Shown: piece after piece, positions 20,908-31,508 of the stretch
Layout of the letters: every line of letters begins with the position of its first letter
Numbering within the stretch: position 1 is the stretch's first letter
Assembly: GCA_023897205.1 (NCBI GenBank)
Contig: JAHWDD010000002.1
Location: 3,038,001 to 3,102,000 of the forward strand
Origin: Exophiala sp. HKRS030
Taxonomy: Eukaryota; Ascomycota; Eurotiomycetes; Chaetothyriales; Herpotrichiellaceae
Length of the DNA stretch: 64,000 nt
Reading direction: 5' to 3'
Notes under the pieces: generated by a model
What the model was told of the DNA's origin: nothing
Seen by the model: the letters and a program-made list of their open reading frames with translations, nothing else
The model's database searches: none
Translations under genes and position numbers: made by a program

Positions 20908-21991
20908 AATTGAGTAGAGCTTCTTTGAGATCCGTGTCTTCACTTTGTAAGGCAAGAATATTGAGTATTGAACGGCGCGAAATGGTCGTTCACCTTGGTC
21001 CTGCTGGGATTTCGAGTGCTGGAATGTGAATTCTGGAAACGGCAAAAGATCTTATAGCATATAGAGAAAGATATCCAAGAACCTTACGATGTCGTGATAA
21101 GGGAGACTAAAAAAGTCACTCAGCGATAGAACTGACCGGGCTCTGAATTCGAAAGTCTACCTTACCCTACAATGCAATATACTTGACCCCTCCCATCATA
21201 TGATGTGGACAAGACCGGAGTTGGCACATGTATGGCTGTGTGGGTAGTTCGGATATCAGATGGAATGGGATAGACACTGGTCCACCAGCTCCCCAGCTAC
21301 AATCACAGTCTAGCAAAGACCAGAAACCTTGTTTCCAATCTGTCCATCTACAATTAACTGTACTGTAAGTCACTCCACGCGCGTTGTGCCACTGACTCCC
21401 CGTAAGTGACCACGGCTGTCGTCGGACTTAAAAAGTGGTCGGGTGGGTCCATAGAAACCCGACCGAATCTACGGTACGGCTACAAGGACAACCTCCCCTT
21501 CCGTGGGTAGATTCCAAGCAAGCAAAGGTCATTTCCGTGAAAGTACAGCAGTGATTGAACTTTTCGATCCAACACTTCCTGACAATACCCAATTTACCGA
21601 GCTCAACCCTCTCCGAAGTTTTCAGTTCTGATACCTTCAGGGTGCAGGAAATCCTAGAGGAACAACAATGGATACCTCTCCTCCAGGTACCGCTCATTTT
21701 CGGATTTCTATCCGGCTATAGCGTGAAACACGCATGTAGCATTTGAGTAGATCACTTCCCGGGTTTCATATATAGAACAAGGTACTTCTACTGCAGTGTT
21801 TAAAGCTCAGAATTTGTCCCGAGAAAGGCGAAAGTTGATTTTGTGAACTCTTTTGTATAGGCTATGTTGGGAATCTTGACATTCGAAAAACAAAACACCA
21901 AAAAACTCACCACTGTGGAAATTTCCACCCGAATTTCAAAACAAATCCATCACTGCTGACTTGCATACGCCTTTTTCCGTGCTGAGCGAAA
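20908..21991. other. Intergenic, BVMO promoter
   Basis: 1084 bases between the BVMO start and the stop of the next minus-strand gene. It holds the inverted repeat at 21437-21464. A TATAAG-like word on the minus strand lies near 21053-21060. No gene is supported. Confidence 0.4.
21437..21464. promoter_or_regulatory. Perfect inverted repeat GGTCGGGT-N12-ACCCGACC
   Basis: The two 8-base arms (21437-21444 and 21457-21464) are exact reverse complements. They contain CGG at 21440-21442 and CCG at 21459-21461, an everted/inverted triplet layout of the kind bound by Zn2Cys6 dimers. It is about 530 bases upstream of the BVMO start. Binding is inferred. Confidence 0.4.
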
Positions 21992-24599
21992 CTATTCTCC
22001 ATCATCATCTAGCATCCCAAAGTCGACGTAACTGAGAAGGTTAGGATCAAAGATGAAGTCATTCACGGCGGCTTGCATGGTCCCCCAGGCTCCGTGGGAT
22101 GGCCCTGCAAAGGAGGAGACATCTTCGCCGTTGATGTTGTCATCTATGCCCGATGGGATATGCACGTCGTCCGTAAAGACGTCCGCCAGCCACGCACAGC
22201 TTTTCGCCGCCCGGGCCAGAGTGCTCCTCATCCTTGCGGTGATGCTGAAGTGGGCCTGCAAATCTTTCATCATCTCGTCGAGTGTCCGGAGCCAGAATAT
22301 GTCGTTCTCGTCCACGGTCGAGCTCTCCGACGCCAGCAGGGCCGACGAGGTCAACGTGGCCGCCGCAACGTACAGGGTGTCCAGCATGACCGAGGGGGTG
22401 TTTTCCACGCCGTATATCTGTCTGTAGGTGGCCCCCAGCTGGGCAATCTTGATCGCGTTCAAATGTACCAGTCGTCGGGAAGATTCGAAGGTCCAACTGC
22501 CCATCACTATTGACTCCGATGCTGGTTGTTGCTGCTCGGATTCTTCTTGGTCATCACCTTGTTTACTCCATTTATGGTTGGATTGTGAAATGGAATGCAA
22601 CAACATCTGAACCCGAAGGTATTGCATGTGAAGTCCGTATGCGGCTTGGTCCAATGCGGATATCTTGCTGCTGTCCAGAGCAATATCTGCGGGGAGGGAT
22701 GTAGACCACCGGGTCAGATGTTCGTGGAGTTCCCAGAGTCTATTGATGCTTCCCGAGTGCATCGTAGTCGAGGGTCCGTTCAAGATCAGTGTAATCTCGG
22801 ACATTGGAAGGCTCAACTCAAACCAAGCTTTCAGTGTCGGACTCTCAAAGATATTAGCAGCAGGTAGTGGGATGGATAAGTTTGAGAGTGCTATGTGAGC
22901 GGGTCGTCCGAGGTAAAAACTCCAGAGGGTCTCGTACACCAAGCATCCTAATGCAACGGAGCTGAAGTCGTCTTCCAGATTGTGATCTATGGCGCGATTC
23001 TGACCATCTACCGTCCATCCTTTGTGGAGGCCAAGATCGAAAATAAGTCGACAAGCAATACCTGCGACAGGCGCGCGCGGACCGTCAGTCTGGTGACGAT
23101 GAAGCATTGTAGACGGAAAAATAATCACGGCGAAAGACTCACCACAATACATCCAACCGACTCGATCACGTCCTTCGCTCATCTCAAAGTCACTCAAAGT
23201 CAGCATTCCCCTCAGCGTCGCCATGTTTGCGTCCTCCAGCTCCATGACTATCTCGGATTTGGCTCGTTTAGCATAGCTCGGGGCTAGGCTGCGCACGGCG
23301 GCGGAGGTGCTCAGTCGAGCGGCGCATGCCAGGACCGAGTTCTCCAAAAATACAGAATAGTGCTGCGATCTCAAACCACGGTCGCGGTGTGATAGGAAGC
23401 TTTCGCGGTGGATGACGCTGACGGACAGAGTCTGGAAGTTGCAATAGTTGTTGAGGAGCATGTTCTTCAGTCGAAGAGAATCTATGTCGATATGTACCTC
23501 TGGACCAGAGAGAATAGTTCGAGGCAGACTTCGTACCACATTTGACGGGGATGATACGTGCAAGTTACAAGTTGGACCGTAGAATACATCCCCTTGCACT
23601 GAACTGCTTTCCCCATTGAGAGACGATGCGACGCCAGTTGTCTTATGAGCGTTATCTTGATTGCCTCCACTGGCGGTGCTCATGTGGGATCGTGCTTGCA
23701 CTGCATCGAATGCATTCTGCGGCGTGACCTGATGTCCTGAATGCGAAAACTCATGGGAACTCATGGCGTTGATTCCACCATCGTTAGGTGCAGCTTGCTG
23801 AGGGAAGCTATCGCCACTGGAGTGGGCAACAACACATGCCATCGGTTGATTGTGCTGCCTGTTTGCCAAGTTAGCAATCGGCTAGGTGGAGTCATCCATA
23901 AGAGAACATACTCTACGCCTTGATCGGCAGTCATGGTTCGTTCTTGGGCGACACGACCGTCATCGCCATGAGAGTGCATGACGTCGTCAAAATGCGACAG
24001 TTCTGGACCAACAGCTGTGAGATTGCCGCCGAGTAGTAGGTTTGGATTGTTGAGAAAGCTGGGAGCACTGATGACGGTGGAGGGCGAAGAGATGATGGGC
24101 TTCTCTGTATGATGAGGAGGTTCGAACACTGTCATCGTGTCGTCTGTCGTGGGCACCGTCCTACGCACCAGGGCCTCCAGTGAGCGTATCTGGTCCTGAA
24201 GCGCCGCAAGGTGTTCGCGAGAACCATGTCTGAGAAAGCGAGCTGAGATTTAGCTATGTGAGACACACCGTAAGCGGTATTCGTTGTTCACTGACTTCCT
24301 GCGGTCTGAGAATTTGTTGACTCGACAGTCAAAGTTGGAGTTGCGACATGCTGCACATTTGGACCCAGCAGGGAGGTTTTGAACGTCGCACTGAAGCCAT
24401 TTAGTATGCGGTCAATGAGGGCCGATGCAGCAGCACACAGGCACAAGTAGCATCTCACTTTTATCTTGCGTTGACGGCAGTTGTGACAAGCCAGGGAGGC
24501 TCGAGAACGAGTGTTGGTAGGCTTCGATCGCTTCGGCCTGGGCGCATCCGCACCTACAGGCAATGGTGAAGCCGCTTGAGAGGAGGATGGAGACGCCAT
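21992..24599 (-). CDS. Zn2Cys6 transcription factor of the catabolic block
   Basis: Exons on the minus strand are 24599-24459, 24390-24296, 24229-23912, 23858-23143 and 23061-21992, giving 779 residues. The zinc cluster spans introns 1 and 2: ACHNCRQRKIK joins CDVQNLPAGSKCAACRNSNFDC, giving six cysteines with a ten-residue loop between the third and fourth. A short leucine/acid heptad stretch follows (REHLAALQDQIRSLEALV). The middle domain has VSVIHRESFL, MATLRGMLTLSDFEMSEGRDRVGWMYC joined across intron 4 to GIACRLIFDLGLHKGW, and YETLWSFYLGRPAHIALS, as in PF04082 regulators. It stands directly upstream of the BVMO gene on the same strand, so it is a candidate pathway regulator; targets are inference. 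Confidence 0.86.
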
Positions 24600-25340
24600 G
24601 TGCTCGCGTCAAGGATGAAAGGATGAAAGACAAAAGAGTGTGAATGGGATCAGTCACTAGGGATTCAGAGAACAAAATACCACATTTTACTCCGTGGGTC
24701 ACCACCTTTGGGCCATTCATCCTCGTCCTCCTCCACTACCCCCGTGTTTCCACCCCAAACTACTCCATAGCACAGATTCCCACCCAATCAATCGAGTCAC
24801 AGGGTCGTTGGCGCGGGGAAATGGAGAAACGCACGGCTCATCTTGCTGGAACCAGATCCTGGATTTCGGGTTAGGGACTTGCATGCCTTACAGACAGGAG
24901 ACCGAGTATTTGGTTCAGTGACCAGCTACCTCGATGCACTAGAATAACTATTTCTAAACCTGCGGTCCTCTAGGCAGGCGAACAACATTCTCCTCTCTCC
25001 TCAAGCAAACAGATCAAACCCAATTTGAATGTTGACTTTCTACGGAGTACAACAGTACTGCTGCTATCTCGCAATGCCTAGGGTGACAATTGCTCACATC
25101 TCACTCGGTGTGCGCGATTCGGATAATGCAAGCCGACCAAGACATGCTTCAACAAATGATAGCTGAGACAAAACTAATGAATACGAGATGTCCCCAGAGC
25201 CACCAAATCTCAGGGCATCCAAATTGCAACACCGGGCCGCGTTTTCCGAGGTGTCGAGCCCCTTTTCCAGCCGAGGCTACCGCTTGCGTGTGGAGACAAT
25301 GGTGAACAGTTTCTTTCTCCGGAAACGCTCCGAAGGGTTT
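24600..25340. other. Intergenic, regulator promoter and dehydrogenase 3' flank
   Basis: 741 bases with no supported gene. One TACGGAGTA word lies at 25041-25049. Confidence 0.4.
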
Positions 25341-26951
25341 TCACAGTCGAGCCTTCGCCTCTTTTCTGTCAACTGATTCGATAAGATAATGCTCCAGCTC
25401 TTTCGTGTTGACATAGTGTGGACTTAGGTCTGAGAGCTTGTTGGCGCCCAATAGACGCATGGTGGTCTCAATCTCATCGCTCAGAACTGCAACCTGGGTC
25501 AGCAAATTATCAACGGTTCATTGTGGTCCATAATTGCTGTCCTTACGTTCAATCGCACGCTCAACGCCCTTGCGTCCATAAGCACCAAGGGCGTAGACGA
25601 AAGGTCTCCCGAGTCCGACCGCCGTGGCACCTAAGCAGATAGCTTTGAGGACGTCGCTACCCCTTCTCACTCCTCCATCCACGTAAATCTGTAACTTCCC
25701 GATGATGATGGGACAAAATTTTCGAATTTCTAGCAAGGTCTGCAGCGCGCTTGGGGCGAAATCAAGCTGTCTCCCACCGTGGTTGCTGAGGTAAATACCG
25801 TCGACCCCAGCATGGTAGGCGAGCAGAGCATCTTCGGCGCTCTGGATACCTTTCAGTATGATAGGTCCAGAGTCTCCCCACGCACCACGGATCCAGCTGA
25901 TGTCTTCCCAGTTCAATGTCGACGAGTGGACACCTCGGAGGACAGGTTTATCGTCCGAGTCTGAAATGTCAGCCGTCCGAGGCGTGTCCGCCACCCCTGA
26001 TTGATATTCAACCCGCGCTTTGTAGCGGTCATCTTCTTCTCTCTTCCCAACAACCGGAGTATCCACGGTGACAAGCAATGACCTGAATCCCAAACGACGG
26101 GCTTTGTGGATGAGTTGAATCGCATTTTCTCGTCTTCTGGGCACATAAAGTTGAAACATTTGCATACGTCCAAGGCCTTCGTCATTGACGCACTGCATTA
26201 CTTCGTCATGCGAATAGGATGAGTAAGTACTGATCGCGTAGGGTATACCGTGGGAGCTGGCTGCACGGGCGAAGGCCAGCTCACCCTCGTCATCCGCGAG
26301 TCTGATCATAGCCATAGGTGCAATGAAGATTGGTAGCCTGCTGCTTTGCCCCATAATCCTGCAAGACATGTCTGCATCAACCACATTTCGGAGAACCCTG
26401 GGCCGGAAGGAAACCCTGGACCAGTCTCTCTCATTTGCTCGGAGGGCGCCCAAAGAGTCTGCAGCAGAGTGGAAGTACGTGAACGCCCTTTCGCTCAGCA
26501 CTTTGGATGCTTGAGCTTCCATGTCCAAGAGATTTTGGCAGAGTTTCAAAGGCATGTCTTTCGAATCACCCGATTTCGCCACCAGGACATGATTCATGAC
26601 TTCCTTGCGTTTGTTATCTGGCTTCACAGGGCCCAGGTGCTTTTCTAAGTCGCAACTTTCAGCCTTGAAGAGTCTTTTCATGCGACATTACATACCCTTT
26701 GGAAGATGTTTGTGCAAAGTATCGGATGGATGGATTGGAATGAAATCCTCCGTAGCATCCTAGAATCATTAGCATTTAATTATGGCAAACAATAAAATCT
26801 TCTCACTCACCTTTCCAGCATGCCGCAAAACAGCGTCTCGTCCTCCTGGATGGTCATTTATCATGTCCGTCACGTCATAACAATTACCATCAATGATGAC
26901 CCAACATGATGATGCAGAGTCATGAGTGGCCACTTCGTCTCGAGTTAGCAT
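25341..26951 (-). CDS. Cytochrome b5-FMN 2-hydroxyacid (L-lactate-type) dehydrogenase with PTS1-like end
   Basis: Exons on the minus strand are 26951-26811, 26759-26696, 26644-25547 and 25486-25341, giving 482 residues. The N-terminal b5 domain has heme histidines H34 (NDHPGGRDA) and H57 (FIPIHPSD), the second supplied by exon 2. The FMN barrel follows from about residue 105: ERDWSRVSFRPRVLRNV, PIFIAPMAM, QLYVPRRRE, SWIRGAWGDSGPIILKGI and the catalytic LSNHGGRQLDF, then YVDGGVRRGSDVLKAICLGA. Flavocytochrome b2 oxidises L-lactate in the mitochondrial intermembrane space, but here no presequence precedes the b5 domain and the protein ends in ARL, a PTS1 variant. A peroxisomal or cytosolic oxidase of another 2-hydroxyacid is therefore possible. 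It is divergent from the TauD gene. Confidence 0.86.
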
Positions 26952-27181
26952 TGTAGAAGGTTTGCTTGAGTATCATGGAGATGCTACCAACGTGACAAAC
27001 AGCAAAGCAAGAAACCCTACGGTCGAGGTTGACCCGGCATGACAAGTCTCGGTCTAGTCCAGAACAAGTGCAACAAGTGCAGCATGGTAGATCGGTCCTA
27101 AGAGATACCCTCACCTGGGTCACTTCCAGCCAGGGTTACCTTGGCGCTCACTGAGGTTCGAATGACGGCAAAACCCATCCT

Positions 27182-27205
27182 AGCATTCCGGGTAGAAGGA
27201 ATGCT
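27182..27205. promoter_or_regulatory. Inverted repeat AGCATTCC-N8-GGAATGCT
   Basis: Two exact 8-base arms at 27182-27189 and 27198-27205, in the divergent promoter. This is a candidate operator for a dimeric regulator. Confidence 0.4.
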
Positions 27206-27223
27206 CGGCCCCAGATATCCGAA

Positions 27224-27240
27224 CACTCTCTGTGAGAGTG
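27224..27240. promoter_or_regulatory. Inverted repeat CACTCTC-TGT-GAGAGTG
   Basis: Two exact 7-base arms around a 3-base spacer, 19 bases after the other inverted repeat in the same divergent promoter. Confidence 0.4.
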
Positions 27241-27379
27241 GAGGGGGGTGAAGGGCATAAGAGCACTAGGGTTGATGTTGGTTTAATCACGACTGTCATA
27301 TCAGATATTAAACTTGATGCATTTCATTGTACAGTAGAACATATTCGATCGAGTTGGTCAAAAATAATCATCCGTCAAC

Positions 27380-28330
27380 ATGCCCAGTGTCACGAGACTC
27401 CAGATCACTCCTCTCGGATGCACATTTGCTGCAGAGGTGGAGGGTATTGACTTCTCTCAACCTATCGATGATGGACTCTTTCAGGAATTGAGAGATGCTG
27501 TGACAAAGTACGGTGTGATTGTCATTCGGAAAACGGCCTTGGACGACGATTCTGCCATCGCACTTGGCCGACGATTTGGTGAACTCGACAGCGTCAGGGC
27601 CCACCGCCTGGCCGGACGGGTCATGAGAATTCCAAACGACGAGATATTCGACGTCGGCAACCTCGACGACAAGAACCAGATTGTCACGACCAAGGATCCT
27701 AACCGCCACGCCACGGCTAACGGCAACGCCTTGTGGCACGCCGATGGAGCCTTCAACCCTAGGAGGACTGGTATTTCGATTCTGCGAGGCGTCGAACTAC
27801 CGCCCAAGGGCACCGGAGGCCACACCGAGTACCTGGACTCCCGGGCAGCATACGACGACCTGTCGGACGAGAAGAAGAAAGAAATCGAGGGACTCATCGG
27901 CTGCAACTCGCTGTTCCACAACCGCAAAGTTGCCAACCCGGACTCGCCACTGTTCAAAGACATCGACCCTGCGACGAAACCCCTGGCAAAACACAAAATT
28001 GCCCAGTTGCACGAAGCGTCTGGTCGGATGAATCTCTACGTCACCTCGTACTGCCACCACATCGATGGCATGGATCTGGGAAAGGGGCAGGCACTCATCA
28101 AGGAGCTCTTCGAGCATTGCCAACAGGACAAGTATAAGTTTGTGCACCACTGGCAGGACAACAACGACGTCGCCATCTGGGACAATTGCGCCGTGCTACA
28201 CAGGGCCACCCACGGAGATTACGAGGGAAAGTATCGCCGGGACATGAGGCGAGTCTCTGTCTTTGACATGGGCCCCACGGCGTACGGCGAGAACGACGTC
28301 TCCACGTACTGGCAGCAGGGTCTTCCATAG
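27380..28330 (+). CDS. TauD/TfdA-family Fe(II)/2-oxoglutarate dioxygenase
   Basis: Single exon, 316 residues. The family uses Fe(II), O2 and 2-oxoglutarate to hydroxylate or cleave substrates such as taurine, 2,4-D or alkyl sulfates. Visible residues: iron ligands H120 and D122 in LWHADGAF, the distal His in WDNCAVLHRATHG (H274) and the 2-oxoglutarate-binding Arg in YRRDMRRVSVFD. The N-terminus has PLGCTFAAEVEGIDFSQPID, usual for TfdA-like enzymes, and the length is normal. It is transcribed away from the FMN dehydrogenase and is followed by a sugar-porter gene. The substrate is unknown; within the block a hydroxylation or ether-cleavage step is plausible. Confidence 0.88.
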   Translation: MPSVTRLQITPLGCTFAAEVEGIDFSQPIDDGLFQELRDAVTKYGVIVIRKTALDDDSAIALGRRFGELDSVRAHRLAGRVMRIPNDEIFDVGNLDDKNQIVTTKDPNRHATANGNALWHADGAFNPRRTGISILRGVELPPKGTGGHTEYLDSRAAYDDLSDEKKKEIEGLIGCNSLFHNRKVANPDSPLFKDIDPATKPLAKHKIAQLHEASGRMNLYVTSYCHHIDGMDLGKGQALIKELFEHCQQDKYKFVHHWQDNNDVAIWDNCAVLHRATHGDYEGKYRRDMRRVSVFDMGPTAYGENDVSTYWQQGLP

Positions 28331-29172
28331 GGCAGATAGATTCTCGAATTATGTTTCTGCGCGGGACACAGAGGTCGCTTGAGAGTTTCATTGTAAGATT
28401 ACAACAATCTCGACAGTCGAGTCGACCTAAGATAGTCTTCTTCAGCTTGAATTTAGCCATGCATAAGTGCCAAGTAGCATATAAACCAGCCGCATGGCTC
28501 CCTCCAGGCCATTATTTTCCCTTGCGCAACTACTCTATGAAAGTGTGACCTAGGAATAGCAGTGAGATTGACAGAAAACGATCGGCACGATAAACACGCT
28601 TCGTCGTAGCCCCCCGTACTTATCAGCAGTAGTTCCGGTGAGAAGAAGAACCGCATGCGTCCTCTGTAGAATATCCATACTCCTGCCATCCATTCACATG
28701 ATAGGAAATTATGGATTTCCAATCTGGGGACCCCGGGACCCCGCGCAGGGAGAGCCATGAATTCGGCCGGTCATTCGGCTGTAGAGCCCCGAGCCACGTT
28801 TTGACCCACGACCCACTTCCTCATATTCGGGTATGCACACCCATAGGATCCATCATTGGTCGATTTCTGAGGAGGATCGCGTTTGTGTCCTCAACTCCGG
28901 TCAACCCACTGACTGTCTTGGGGCATGCTCCCCCAGATTCCGGTTATTCGGTTCCGAGAAATTGTATGCTAGCTATAATGTCCTTGGACTCCTTGGCCAA
29001 CGGGGTCATTCCAGTAAGCAATCTTTTGGGCATATATAAATGTCGGGCAAGTCAGCTTCATGTTTCCCGTGAACTGCTCCGCCGCCTCAGTAGTACTTAC
29101 CAAGCAGTAGTACAAAATCATTTCTCTCCTTCATATCTGTTTTCGCACAGGAAACAAAAGGGACCAAACAAA
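28331..29172. other. Intergenic, transporter promoter
   Basis: 842 bases between two plus-strand genes. The transporter frame is open back to 28711 but does not encode a recognisable domain. It holds the TATA element at 29033-29040. Confidence 0.4.
29033..29040 (+). promoter_or_regulatory. TATA box of the sugar-porter gene
   Basis: TATATAAA, about 133 bases upstream of the ATG at 29173. It matches the TATA consensus exactly. Confidence 0.55.
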
Positions 29173-30910
29173 ATGGAGGCTCCAGCGCGCCGTCCATACA
29201 CGTGGAAAACCGTCTTGATCATCATCGCTGTCTCTTGGGGCTCAGCGGCGTACGGATATGCAGGAAGTATCATTGCGACGACCCTCGGTCAGCCTTCCTT
29301 CATCAAATACATGGGCCTGGACACAGCCCCCAACGCCGCCGCCCTGATCGGCACCATGAACGGGCTTTTCTACACCGGTGGATTCATCGGGACGGCGTTC
29401 ATTGGAAGACTGTCTGATCGATACGGGAGAAAGTTCTCACTCATACTGGGAACATCCATCATCTTGGTCTCCAACGCTCTTTTGGCGGGTTCTGTGAATG
29501 TGCCAATGTTTATCGTGTTTAGATTCTTCCAGGGCCTGGGGTATGTGTTTCCTTCTTTCCCCCTTCTTTGCAACAGCAAGCAGAAACCGAGTCTATTATG
29601 CGTGTACTGACTCTTTCTCGTTCTAGCGCCTTTATCGAATTGACCACAGTCCCTCTTTGGATCACCGAGATCGTGCCACCTAAAGATCGAGGCATGTTGA
29701 GTGACATCCACCCAATTTTCATCAACGTCGGCTATGTCACTGCTTCTTACGTCGGTGTCGGCTTTTATTACTATAAGAATGGTGGCGGCAACGAATGGAG
29801 GGGACCATTGGCCCTGGGCTGCTTGCCGTGCATCTTGCACCTTTGTTCTTTGCCATTTGTCCCAGAAAGCCCCCGCTATCTCATCATGCGCGGCAAGGCC
29901 GAAAAGGCCTGGGAAATTGTTCACGAGCTTCACCATGCGGCCCATGATGGCGACGACACTTTCGCCCAGGGTGAGTTCCAGCTCATGAAGGAGCAGATCA
30001 CCTTGGAACAGGAACACAAGGTCTCGTTTTTCGACATGTTAAAAACACCGTCTTATCGAAGACGATTGGTCATCGGTTGCGGTTTGCCATTCTTGCTCAT
30101 CAGTTCCGGCGTGCTGGTCATAAACAGTAAGTCTGCTGACACCTTTTGTGTGATTCACACTTTTCTCTGGTCCTTTTTGTCCTATTCCCTCCAGGAAACA
30201 ACAAAAGCGAAACACTTCAAGATAACAATTACTAATATGTTTCGAATCTACTCACAGACTATGGAACCCTCTTGTACAGTGGACTTGGCTTCGATTCGGA
30301 ACAGCAACTTCATCTCCAGGCCGGTTGGCTGGCTGTCTCTTTCGTGTGCAACATTCTCGCCGTCCTCGTTGTCGATCGACTTCCCAGGCCACACCTCATA
30401 GTCATCGGTTTGGTGGGTTGCCTCTGCGCCTTGACCGTGGAAGCAGCCATCCAGGCCGTGTACCTAGGAGGCACCAACAAGTCGGCCCTTTCCGCGGGCG
30501 TTGTCATGCTCTACGTCTATGTCTTCTTCTACGCCGTCTTTCTGGATGGTCCCACCTATTTCTATCTGGGCGAGATCTTCCCCAACCACCTGCGATCCCA
30601 GGGCATGACCGCCGGCATGGGGAGCTTGTGTCTGGCAAACATCATCTGGCTCCAGGCTGCGCCCACGGCGTTCCAGAAAATCGGCTGGCACTATTACTTG
30701 TTTTTCATCATCATCACTTTTCTCGGCACCATCTGGGTGTGGTTCTCATTTCCTGACACGAGAAATCTGCCACTCGAAGAGATCGGTCGCCTTTTCGGAG
30801 ACGAAACCACCAGCACAACAGCTCGCCACATTTCTCCCGCCGACTCGATCCAAGACGCGAAGCAACCTTGCGAGCAGGTCCAGGTCGAACACAAGGCGCC
30901 ACTCTCCTGA
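29173..30910 (+). CDS. MFS transporter, sugar-porter family
   Basis: Exons 29173-29540, 29627-30126 and 30258-30910 give 506 residues; the ATG at 29173 (AAAATGG) begins just before the first helix. Sugar-porter marks: RLSDRYGRKFSLILG in the loop between helices 2 and 3, RFFQGLGAFIELTTVPLWITEI across intron 1, PESPRYLIMRGKAEKA after helix 6, and a second-half signature FLDGPTYFYLGEIFPNHLRSQG with an ending FPDTRNLPLEEIGRLFGD. Splicing across intron 2 gives VLVINNYGTLLYSGLG. Members carry hexoses, polyols, lactose or quinate-like compounds through the plasma membrane. Being inside the catabolic block, it may bring in the starting compound or a glycoside; this is inference. Confidence 0.88.
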
Positions 30911-31508
30911 GAGAAAGAAACCGGTCCACATTCTTGAGTTTGTTAACCTGGGTTTCGCGTCACACACATTTGTCAGGCTATACCGAAGATAGGGGAGTTT
31001 TTTCCCTTTATCAGCGGTAATGCAAACAGAATGGATCCAAAAGGAAATACTGTAGTGCCGTTTTTTGGGTCTTATTCATGTAAACTCTGTAATAAAGAGA
31101 GACCAAACATCAGTAGTTAGTAGTTGATCAGACTTTTTTCATATGTTGGAGACTTTTTAACCTAAACTTTTGTCAAAAAGCTGTCTTGGTCTATTCCCCC
31201 GAGGTCCCCTTCGATCTCCTTCCAGTGGATTGCCACAGACTCAGTCTTTGCTATATTGTCAAAAGAAGACTCAGGAGCGATGGTCCCAGCCTTTTGGTCT
31301 GGAGACCATCTGAGATACGTTGTGTAATGCATACATTAAGGTAGTGACTGTCATTATTTTGCTAGGACATGAAAAAAGGTGAATCGAATTTTTGTTCTCT
31401 TCATCTGAGAAGCTCTCAAAATGGCATTGTCTATTTGACCACGTCCTCTACGATGACCAAGCCCGCTTCATCACTTCATGTCAGCCGAGCCTGAGAGATC
31501 TTCCCAGA
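30911..31508. other. Convergent 3' flanks
   Basis: 598 bases between the transporter stop and the cyclase stop. AT-rich with T runs; no gene seen. Confidence 0.4.

Larger units (their letters stand above)
26952..27379. promoter_or_regulatory. Shared divergent promoter, FMN dehydrogenase / TauD dioxygenase
   Basis: 428 bases between two divergent starts. It contains two perfect inverted repeats listed separately (27182-27205 and 27224-27240). Divergence over one short region suggests joint control. Confidence 0.45.

Noticed and set aside
20908..21045. 46-residue N-terminal extension of the BVMO
   Set aside because: No similarity or targeting signal; the ATG at 20907 gives the usual length.
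27140..27165. GGTTCGAAT word resembling a tRNA T-loop
   Set aside because: No matching stems, anticodon arm or acceptor arm around it.
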